Shown here piece by piece: positions 56,265 to 64,000 of a stretch of DNA of 64,000 nucleotides. The stretch lies in the NCBI GenBank assembly GCA_020744225.1, contig JAGMWG010000014.1:992001-1056000 (forward strand). Direction: 5' to 3'. The notes under the pieces are model-generated. The model did no database searches and was not told where the DNA came from. It worked only from the letters and a program-made list of their open reading frames with translations. Every line of letters begins with the position of its first letter. Position 1 is the stretch's first letter. This DNA comes from Paraphoma chrysanthemicola. Taxonomy: Eukaryota; Ascomycota; Dothideomycetes; Pleosporales; Phaeosphaeriaceae. Made by a program: the position numbers and the translations under genes.

Positions 56265-57623
56265 CTACAGCACCATCCCCTCAACCGTCCCCACCGGCCT
56301 TTCAGTAATATGTATACAACCCTCAACAATCCTCTTCCGCGCATCTTCTGAGCTAACATTCTGGCCACCAAGATACAACAACCAGACCAGACGACTAACA
56401 CGCGGATCCTTGACCTCGCCCAAGCGTGTCGTTTTACCCATTTTAGCCATCTGCTCTTTTTGGACAATGGGTTGGTAAAGTGCACTGAGCACACCTTGTT
56501 TATCGCGTGTGAGGATGATGACGCTGCCTTTTGGCGCTTTTCCTTTACCCTGGAAAATGGATTTAAATTCCTTCATCGCGAGGCCGAACGATTCGTCAGC
56601 GAACTCATTGTCCTCGACTGGTTTCGGGAGCGAGATTTGCTTGCTCTCGACAGCCTGTTGGCGGAGGAGGTCTGCTTGTTTGCGGCGGACTTCGTCGGTG
56701 CGGGATGCGATGCCGCGCATCCAGCCGTCTTGGAGGTGCTTGAAGTCTGTGCCGCGGCAGGGGACGACGCGGAAGGCCATGTCGACTGCGCCGGGGCCTT
56801 GGATGCTGAGGATCGATTCCCAGATTTTGTTGCTCTTGTCTGCGTCGAGGAGCGCGTTGCGGAGGTCGTCTTTTTCGCCGGGGATGAGGGCCGAGGCGGT
56901 GGGGTTGACGGTGTTGATGAGATGGTTTTGGAGGGTGGCGATGTCGGCTGTTTTGACGTATAGGCCTACGACGTAGACTTGCACTCTTAAGAATGAGACC
57001 TTGCGGATGCCGAGGCCGAGCAGTTGGTACTCTGCATCGCTGCCGACTTGCTCAGGACCTGTAGTGTCGGTGGGAAGGCGTATCGTGCGAGGGAAGTACG
57101 GTACATATGATGTGCCTGTTTCAACCAACTCTATCGCGTCCGCGTCTGACGCCTGCGGATTCTCTGACGAAACTGGAGCAGCAATGATCTTGTCCCCAGC
57201 TGCAATGACCACCTTCTTGCCCTGGAACTCCTCGGCAGCCTTCCGTGGGGCATCGTTCTTCGCTGGCGGGCCCACGACCATATCTATAATGCCTCGGCTC
57301 GCAGTCTCATCTTTCTTCTTGAGGTCCTGCTCCAGCGGTACATCCCACAGTCTGACTAGGAAGATCGGGGCGATCATCGACAGCGCAGCACCGAGAGCGA
57401 GCCAGTTCCGCCGCCTAATTGCGTGCGCACGGCGAACCGCATCTGCGCGGTGTATCGAGACGAACTCTTCACTCGCATGCTTCGCACCCATGATGGGTGG
57501 TGTTTGCCTTGGGGCGGCATAGCGGGAGGCGTTGCGCGGTTGCGGCCTGGATCGAAGCGGTGCGGTGGGCGCATTGAGACATTGGAGTGTTGGCCGGCGT
57601 GCAGCGAGTCGCAAGGCGTTCAT
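56265..57623 (-). CDS. Mitochondrial chalcone-isomerase-fold protein (AIM18-like)
   Basis: Single exon, 452 residues. The N-terminus is arginine-rich without acidic residues for over 40 positions (MNALRLAARRPTLQCLNAPT), a mitochondrial presequence. A membrane-span-like WLALGAALSMIAPIFLVRLW follows at about 73-93. The chalcone isomerase-like domain begins near 205 with YQLLGLGIRKVSFLRVQVYV then VGLYVKTADI, and continues through VDMAFRVVPCRGTDFKHLQD and KGSVIILTRDKQGVLSALY. Yeast Aim18/Aim46 are inner-membrane relatives without isomerase activity. 194 bp separates its ATG from that of NSE3 on the other strand. Confidence 0.87.
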   Translation of the reverse strand: MNALRLAARRPTLQCLNAPTAPLRSRPQPRNASRYAAPRQTPPIMGAKHASEEFVSIHRADAVRRAHAIRRRNWLALGAALSMIAPIFLVRLWDVPLEQDLKKKDETASRGIIDMVVGPPAKNDAPRKAAEEFQGKKVVIAAGDKIIAAPVSSENPQASDADAIELVETGTSYVPYFPRTIRLPTDTTGPEQVGSDAEYQLLGLGIRKVSFLRVQVYVVGLYVKTADIATLQNHLINTVNPTASALIPGEKDDLRNALLDADKSNKIWESILSIQGPGAVDMAFRVVPCRGTDFKHLQDGWMRGIASRTDEVRRKQADLLRQQAVESKQISLPKPVEDNEFADESFGLAMKEFKSIFQGKGKAPKGSVIILTRDKQGVLSALYQPIVQKEQMAKMGKTTRLGEVKDPRVSRLVWLLYLGGQNVSSEDARKRIVEGCIHITERPVGTVEGMVL

Positions 57624-57817
57624 GGTGGGCGCATTGGGTGGGCTGATAGCTTGGGTGGTGGTGCCAAAGAGGGTCGAGCTTTCCCCAATGATGTCGTTGC
57701 CAAGCGAGCACTTTAGCGCGGTGGTGAGAGCCGGAGCGCGTCCGACGCGTCTTCCTTCAGCCCTACAGACCTGCGACTTTATTGAGTTTCAACCACACTC
57801 TTCCCCCTAACATCACA
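57624..57817. promoter_or_regulatory. Short bidirectional promoter, AIM18-like and NSE3
   Basis: Only 194 bp between two divergent start codons, GC-rich with no TATA, typical of shared promoters of housekeeping genes. Confidence 0.5.
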
Positions 57818-58897
57818 ATGGCTCCACGAACAAGCAGGCGACGAGCAGTAAGTATAATTATTCCCATAAAGACATGTTCCCCTTCAGCTGTGGTAACATG
57901 TCCAGCTAGAAGAGGACGCCCCCGCCCCCACACAGACTCAGCGCCAGAGACGAGATGACACCCCCGAGGACGAAGATGCCGACATGGACGACGAACAGGA
58001 AGAGCGCGGCAGTGGCAGTCTTGAGCAGCTCTCCAAAGGCCTGGTCAGATATGCGATATCATGCGAGTACTCAAGGAAGCCAATAAAACGGCAGGACATC
58101 AACGAGAAGGGTGAGTGAGGCACAGGGCTGATCTGACTACGCTCACGAGTCCAGTGCTTGGATCGCATACGCGGATGTTCAAGGAAGTCTTTGCCCGCGC
58201 CAACTCGGAGCTCATGGAGGTGTTTGGCATGCAGATGATGGAGCTGCCCAAGGCGGAGCGGGTGACGGTGCGGCAGAAGCGCGGTAGGTTCACTCTTCGC
58301 CAGCGCAGCCTCGTCTAATTGCCAGTAGCTGCCGCCGCATCACAATCACAGAGCGCCACTACCAGCCTGTGGGTGCTTCAGACCATCCTGCCTGAGCAGT
58401 ATCGAATACCAGAAATCATCGGCCCTTCTCGCCCGGGTGCAGACGACGAGATCAACAGAGAGGACGCGTACGTTGGGCTGTATACGATGGTCATTGCCCT
58501 GATCACCATTTCTGGCGGCAGGATACCAGAAGGCAAGCTCGACCGCGCTTTCAGGCGTATGAACGCCGACCAGTCTACGCCACTTGGCAACAAAGACAAG
58601 ACGCTCGCAACCATGGCCAAGGACGGGTATATCGCGAGTGTCAAAGAGGAAGAGGCGGTCGACTACATTGTTGGGCCGCGTGGTAAGGTGGAGATCGGAC
58701 GGGAGGGTTTTGCAAACTTCGTCAGGCTGATGTACGGCGCGGACGAGGATCAGGAGGAGCTTGAGAAGCGCATAGAGAGAACATTGAATGTTGCCGATGC
58801 CTTCAATGGCAGTGCGGCGCCAGTCGAGGCGGCAGCTGCATCACAGACGGCTGGGCGGAAACGCGGGCGGCCGAGGCGCGACGAGGAGGACGAGTGA
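57818..58897 (+). CDS. NSE3: NSE3/MAGE-domain subunit of the SMC5-SMC6 complex
   Basis: Exons 57818-57847, 57906-58110, 58155-58283 and 58329-58897 total 933 nt, giving 310 residues in phase. The acidic N-terminus (EDEDADMDDEQEERGSGSLE) precedes the MAGE homology domain: LSKGLVRYAISCEYSRKPIK, HTRMFKEVFARANSELMEVF, GMQMMELP and LWVLQTILPEQYR, then LYTMVIALITISGGRIPEG. These winged-helix blocks are diagnostic of MAGE proteins, of which fungi have only Nse3. With Nse1 and Nse4 it bridges the SMC5-SMC6 heads in DNA repair. The C-terminus has AT-hook-like GRKRGRPRR. Confidence 0.9.
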
Positions 58898-59488
58898 TGG
58901 TAATGAGCGACGACTGCTATGTACATATATCCACGACGCCCTGTTCACATTTTAGCAATCAGACGGTGGTGAGGCGGCGCGGCGAGTCGCATGCAAATGT
59001 GGAGCTCGGCAGGATTCGAGGTTGCATCATCGCTCGCAGCTCCCGCCCGCTGGTCTGCGCGAGGCTCGGAGGCCGCCAGTGCAACGCAGACGGCGCGCGG
59101 TGCCTGCGAGCTGTGCACGAGAGCGCAGAAGCGGCGACGCATATAATGTAGCGGTCTGCAGGCATTTGTCAGCGTGACGGCCGGCGTGGTGCCTCTGCAG
59201 TAGCTGCTGGTGGTGAGGAGTCGCGGGCGGCTGCCGCATGCAATCACGTCGGCGGTCCAGCTGCGCCCGCGCCCCTCCCTCGAGTGTGCGCGCGCCAAGC
59301 TGCATGATCGAAACGGCTCTATTTTCCTAGGCCAACCACCCGCCGGCGCGTCCTGCTCGACTCCTCAGTGCCTCTTTTCTCCTCGCCTGCCGTCTTCCCC
59401 ACCCGCACCTCGAGCTGCCATGCGTCCCTGCTCCCCCGCGCTCTGAGGCAGACGACGACGACCGCCCGCGAGAAAGTGAACGGTGACC
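58898..59488. other. Intergenic, promoter of SPP1-like gene
   Basis: GC-rich. Frames on both strands are composition shadows. A pyrimidine-rich leader (59340-59400) precedes the ATG. Confidence 0.4.
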
Positions 59489-61720
59489 ATGAGCACTATC
59501 AACTCGCTCCTCAACACCGAGCCCACGCCCGCACCCGCAGCCACCGAGAGCCGCCTCGACATGTCGCCGCCGCACTTCACCCAGACCACCACCTACGAGG
59601 CCGCGGATGCCCTCACCACCCTCGCGACGCTGGGCAGCGGCCAGCAGTACGCACCCGCCCCGACGCGCGAGCTGCCCTCGCCCACGGCCTTCTCCAACGC
59701 GCCGCGCCGCTCCAGCAGCTTTGGCTCGCACCACGCGCCCGTCGAGCCGTCGCCGCCCCTGGAGCAGCCGCCAGTGCACTCGCCGACGCTCGACCAGTAC
59801 CACCATGGCTCCAAGTCGCCCGAGGAGCAGAAGCGTCGCCAATCGCTGATGTCGTCGCCCGCGCCAGTGCTCGCCCCCATACAAAATTTGTCGGCAGCGT
59901 TGCACGAGCAGATTGCCGAAGAGACGACGCCAGCGCCGATTGGCGAGGACCTGTCTCAGACTGTGCCCCGCGCGCGCTCGAGTGAGGGCGCTGACGGCAG
60001 AGACACCACCCAGGACCGCGAGCCCGCCTTCGTGCGCGACGAGCCCACGACGTCACAGATCCGCCAGCCCGAGTCTGCGGGCGCCACACCGATCCCCACA
60101 TCAAACTCACTCCCTACCATCAAAGATGAACCGTCAGGCACGCCGCGCGAGTCAACGCCCGCCACTGCACTGGAGCGGCAAAACTCGACCGCGGCCGAAA
60201 ACATGGACCACGATACGCTCAAGGCGCTGGAGATTGCAAAACAAGCCGACCTTGGCCTGCGGAACAAGAGAACAGCAAGCGTGGCAGAGAGTCTACCTTC
60301 ACCCATTGACTCCAAAGCACCAGCACAGCCGTCCAAGAAGCGGCCCGCGCCGTCCTCAGCACCAGCCGTCAAGAAGAAGGGCACCGCCAAGGCCATGAAG
60401 CCGTCCAAGAAGCGCAAAATCGACCCCGAAGACCCCAACGGACGCTCCGTCACGCCCACCGCACGCACAAAACACTCGATCAGCAAGAGCAAAAAGGACT
60501 CGCAAGCTGGCACGCCCGGTCTCGAATCATCCCCGGCGCCCGACAACTCGTCACAGGTGCACGGCTCAGACGACGACGGCGAGTCGTCCGAGGACCACAA
60601 CCTCTACTGCATCTGCAAGAAGCCGGACAACCACAGGTGGATGATTGGCTGCGACGGCGGCTGCGACGACTGGTTCCACGGAGACTGTATCAACATGAAG
60701 CAGGCCGACGAAGAGCTGGTGGACAAGTTCATCTGCCCGCAGTGCGAGGACTCTGGGAAAGGCCACACCACATGGAAGCCCATGTGCCGGCGAGATGGCT
60801 GTCGGAAACCCGCGCGGCTAGTCAAGGACCGAGAGAGCAAATACTGCTCCGACGCCTGCGGCACCCTCTTTATGACCGAGCAGCTGCAAAGAACGGCCGG
60901 TGCAAAGGGTGCGAAAGACAAAGCGAAGAAGGCGAAGAAGAAGGACGGAAAGAAGGACGAGGTCGAGGTCGAGGAGGAAGAGCCCACACCACTTGGTGGC
61001 GTGCTACGAGCAAAAGACCTCAAGGCGCTTGTTGATGCATCACCCAACATCCAGGCTTTCAAGAACCTCGGCACCGGCGTCCTCACACCTCCACAGACTG
61101 CTTCGCCCAACCGTATATCGTTCGACAGCGTCGACGGCTTTGCACTGACCGCTGGCGAAACTGAACGACTAAATGCGCTGCACAATGAGAAGTCACAACT
61201 AAAGGACCGGCTGGAGGTGCTCAAAGACCGCGAAAAGTTTGTTAGCATGGCCAAAGAGCAAGCCGGCCGTGTCGCCGAGCGCGAGAAGATCAAGATCAAA
61301 GAATTCTGCGGCTATGACTCGCGCCTCTCATGGTCCGACGCTGAATTCCTACACTGGCGCAACGGCAAACACGGCCGCGCCGCCTTCAAATTCAGCACCC
61401 TCTCCCCAACACCCGAACAAGTCTCGTCCATGCCCGCCGCCAACGGCGCCGACTCGCCCATTGACACCAAGGAAACCGTCTGTCTGAAGAAACGCTGCCC
61501 GAAACACCCGCAGTGGCAGAAACTCAATCTCCAAGACGCCCGCTTCGAAGAGCTCGAGGTCGTCGAGGCGATTCGCGAGTGTGAAAAGGAGGAGAAGAGT
61601 GTGCGGGAACGCGCACGGCGGAGGGGCGCGAAGGATCTCATGGCGAAGGAATTGACGGCGGGTGATGGAGAGAGCGGAGAGAGGAATCGGGAGGGGTGGG
61701 TGGAGGTTGTTGCGTCGTAG
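59489..61720 (+). CDS. SPP1/CPS40-like PHD-finger subunit of COMPASS (Set1) complex
   Basis: Single exon, 743 residues, ATG in the context gtgaccatgagc. Residues 1-370 are disordered and rich in P, S, T and K with nuclear-localisation-like KKRPAPSS and KPSKKRKIDP. The PHD finger starts near 373: LYCICKKPDNHRWMIGCDGG then CDDWFHGDCINM and FICPQCED. A second zinc-binding module (MCRRDGCRKPARL, SKYCSDACGTLFM) follows, as in Spp1 and CXXC1 orthologues. The C-terminal region has LNALHNEKSQLKDRLEVLKD, CGYDSRLSWSD and LKKRCPKHPQWQKLNLQDA. Spp1 binds H3K4me3 and supports Set1 methylation and meiotic break formation. Confidence 0.92.
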   Translation: MSTINSLLNTEPTPAPAATESRLDMSPPHFTQTTTYEAADALTTLATLGSGQQYAPAPTRELPSPTAFSNAPRRSSSFGSHHAPVEPSPPLEQPPVHSPTLDQYHHGSKSPEEQKRRQSLMSSPAPVLAPIQNLSAALHEQIAEETTPAPIGEDLSQTVPRARSSEGADGRDTTQDREPAFVRDEPTTSQIRQPESAGATPIPTSNSLPTIKDEPSGTPRESTPATALERQNSTAAENMDHDTLKALEIAKQADLGLRNKRTASVAESLPSPIDSKAPAQPSKKRPAPSSAPAVKKKGTAKAMKPSKKRKIDPEDPNGRSVTPTARTKHSISKSKKDSQAGTPGLESSPAPDNSSQVHGSDDDGESSEDHNLYCICKKPDNHRWMIGCDGGCDDWFHGDCINMKQADEELVDKFICPQCEDSGKGHTTWKPMCRRDGCRKPARLVKDRESKYCSDACGTLFMTEQLQRTAGAKGAKDKAKKAKKKDGKKDEVEVEEEEPTPLGGVLRAKDLKALVDASPNIQAFKNLGTGVLTPPQTASPNRISFDSVDGFALTAGETERLNALHNEKSQLKDRLEVLKDREKFVSMAKEQAGRVAEREKIKIKEFCGYDSRLSWSDAEFLHWRNGKHGRAAFKFSTLSPTPEQVSSMPAANGADSPIDTKETVCLKKRCPKHPQWQKLNLQDARFEELEVVEAIRECEKEEKSVRERARRRGAKDLMAKELTAGDGESGERNREGWVEVVAS

Positions 61721-64000
61721 GATTCAGTCCGTATGGACTGTATGAGGGAAAGGGAGAGAGGGAAAGGAGCAGATGTGGTTGAGGAAAAGAAATAAGCTTG
61801 GATAAAGGCATATACCCCGTTTTTTTGGCATTGCATTTTACGTGTTTTTGATTTTGCGGCGTACCCGATGTAGGCAAAAAGGAACTAATATGTACGGCGG
61901 TCAACTCATCTTCGGTTCGGTTTCAGCTTCGGATATTCATATTATGATCGGGAGGTATGACTAGCGTACGATATTGTGTAGGGTTGGTAGTATTGGTTTA
62001 ATGATATGGGAATACTACACACTACAACTGCTACCGCTTTTTTGATGGTTGGAGTTTAGTGATTGCGTGGTATGAGAGAGGTGATTTGCGGAAGGGAAGG
62101 GGAGGGAAGTGACGCAAGTGAGTGTGGAGTGTAGCTTCTTGACGGCGTCGATGATATCGTGCCATGTCGTGTTATGACATGATCCAAGCAATTAAATCGC
62201 ATAGCCAGTCTTCTTGAAAGGTCAGGCATTAAGAATTCACATATTTGTCAGGATAGCGTGGTTATCAAAAACATAAAGTCCCATGGCACCGTGCCATGTC
62301 CAGCGAGCGTGGAAAGTAAGAATGCGGACATCGACGATGATGATAGAGACATGCGCATGTGTTTGTTTGTCTGCATGCATAGCAGTGAAATCGAGGGAGA
62401 TATTTATATTTCTCGTGGGTCTTGACTGTCTTGCTTTCCTTCCTTGTTTATTAATTTCTTCCGAATTCATGATCTTGCGAGAATGTCGCTGGTGCAGCAC
62501 ATGTTTGCGTGTGTCTCGCTCTCCATCCAGAATTAGTTCCTGAAGGTATACATGTGTCTGTAGTAGTGTAGTCTGCCACACGCTATCTGTTTCCGTGTTT
62601 CCAAACTTGGCCTTGAGGAGAGCACATGTTGATTCGAGACAGGGTGCATCATGTCATTTGGAAGAACGATGGAATGCGATGAGATTCACGGGGCTTGTTT
62701 ACTGCCGTACTAATGATGGTAGGCAAGCGAAGTGCGGAGTATATCTAGGTTCGACTTCTTTTTCCCTCAAACCCTTCCGCTTTTGAAGTTGAAATGTGTT
62801 GTTGTTTTCTGGAAGATCTTGCAGCTGTGTTACATGTTTCAGTGCAAGAGTCGGAGGACTAGAAAATGCATCCTCGCCAAATCTATGGCTGGGAGACGGG
62901 GACGTGTGCAAGTTTTTGGAGGGTGACAGAGCTTGCTACTACCTATGTGGTGCGTGTTTCATTTGTCGTTGCACTGGGCCAGCACCTTGGTACCAACACT
63001 TTCTCGAGCTCGTGCTATTTCCTTTCCTTAATCTTCAAATAATTAAGACGCATTTCGCCAAATCAAAACAATGATCATGGGGACGTATGTTGCGTGGCAC
63101 AAAAGCGAGCAATTCACTTCGCAAGTTGCCTGTTTATGTGGATTGACAAGTCCATGAAGATACTTCTCAAAAGAAGATGTTGAACAAGCTGAAGACATGA
63201 ATTGTGCTTTCTACATAGATAAGAGTGCAGTAGACTTCACACAGTATGGCAATATTGGCGGTGGGTGAGGAGGGACAGTATATATTCCATCCGAAGAAAC
63301 TGCATCTTCCCTTCCTCATCACACTCTCAGCGCATATCCTATTTCTTCAAAAGAACGAGAAGGCTATGGTCATGACCTTCTGGAGGAGGACGCCTCAAAA
63401 GTCATGTCATACCATTAAACGAGCAAGGGGCCGAAGTGCGAGACCATGAAAATACAAGTCAGTTGCAATGTATGGTGATCACGGAGGGCCGGACGAGGAG
63501 CTGCTATCGAGAATACAATCACGATTGCTACGCAGTCGATAACATGAATCGAAAGGCATCGCATTTCATCTCATGAGCTTAGGCATTTAGGACATTTAGG
63601 ATCTAGGGCTATATATTCCTTCGCCATCCTTTCTTCCGCTACTATCATTCGACTTACTTTTGCAGAACCGGCTTCCCAAGCACTCAATAAAAAAGACTTT
63701 CAGCGATACATGTGCGCGTGCGCATCTCTCAATACGCGAGGACAATCATCGATGTTGTGCTGTAAGTTTTCTGAACTCTAAGACGATGGTTTCGAGAGGC
63801 GAAGGTAAAGTGTTTCCAGGACGGTGTTCTTGTGGAATAGGATCATAGGGTGGCTACTATAGAGGTAAAATTTGGAACAAAAATGTGTCACAGTGCATGT
63901 GCTCACAGTCATCAGCTGAAATAGCTGGTAAGGGTGCTTCATGTCCAGCAGAAACGAGTGTAAAACACACCTCATGAGGGCGTCCTCGCGCGTAGCTCGA
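61721..64000. other. 3' region without recognised gene
   Basis: 2.28 kb, noticeably more AT-rich than the preceding gene. Frames of 60-114 codons occur but lack motifs or splice structure. No tRNA, 5S or repeat was found by eye. It may hold a long promoter for a gene beyond the right edge. Confidence 0.4.

Noticed and set aside
59327..60110. Long open frames on both strands over the SPP1-like gene N-terminus
   Set aside because: High GC content keeps other frames open; only the plus frame carries the PHD protein and domain motifs downstream.
20..63980. CRISPR array or bacterial operon features
   Set aside because: No spaced palindromic repeats were seen, and the gene structure is clearly eukaryotic with spliceosomal introns.

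Overview
The window looks like nuclear DNA of a filamentous ascomycete (Pezizomycotina), most likely a dothideomycete. Coding genes are broken by GT-AG introns of about 40-110 nt. Two genes encode Zn2Cys6 fungal regulators and one a HET-domain protein. A Fot1/Pogo-type transposon is present, and several decayed genes carry nonsense changes of the CpA-to-TpA kind expected from repeat-induced point mutation (RIP). The order is an inference from gene content; no ribosomal or mitochondrial marker is present to fix the species.

Left arm (1-18.5 kb), ordinary gene space: a secreted type-B carboxylesterase cut by the left edge; a large GT28 glycosyltransferase with a VPS13/ATG2-like segment and UIM-like repeats; an MFS alpha-glucoside-type permease; a Zn2Cys6 transcription factor; an NmrA-like NAD(P)-binding protein; and a HET-domain protein.

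Middle (about 18.5-36.7 kb), an accessory island: sparse, repeat-rich and mostly decayed. It holds a conserved hypothetical gene with an in-frame stop or cryptic intron, a 19-bp minisatellite, a structurally complete Pogo/Fot1 transposon with perfect 65-bp inverted repeats, a small spliced orphan gene with mitochondrial features, a FunK1 kinase fragment, a BCS1-like AAA ATPase with nine premature stops but no frameshift, a decayed MPRTVYL-type gene, a deleted aminoglycoside-phosphotransferase-like gene, several 5S rRNA-derived relics, two of which head a longer repeat, and one intact small hypothetical gene.

Right arm (36.7-61.7 kb), dense gene space. First comes a Zn2Cys6 regulator divergent from an inositol/sugar transporter. 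Next is a divergent copper transporter (Ctr) and ferric reductase pair, a plausible metal-uptake module. Then come a hypothetical protein, two tail-to-tail methyltransferases (EFM4-like and NNT1/EFM7-like), a DUF4149/TMEM205-like membrane protein, a hypothetical protein, an F-box protein and an unresolved spliced gene. It ends with three housekeeping genes: a mitochondrial chalcone-isomerase-fold protein (AIM18-like), divergent from the SMC5/6 subunit NSE3, and the COMPASS PHD/zinc-finger subunit SPP1. The last 2.3 kb shows no convincing gene.

Exon junctions were worked out by hand from splice consensus, reading phase and family motifs. Totals that divide cleanly into codons are given as such; unresolved junctions are stated.
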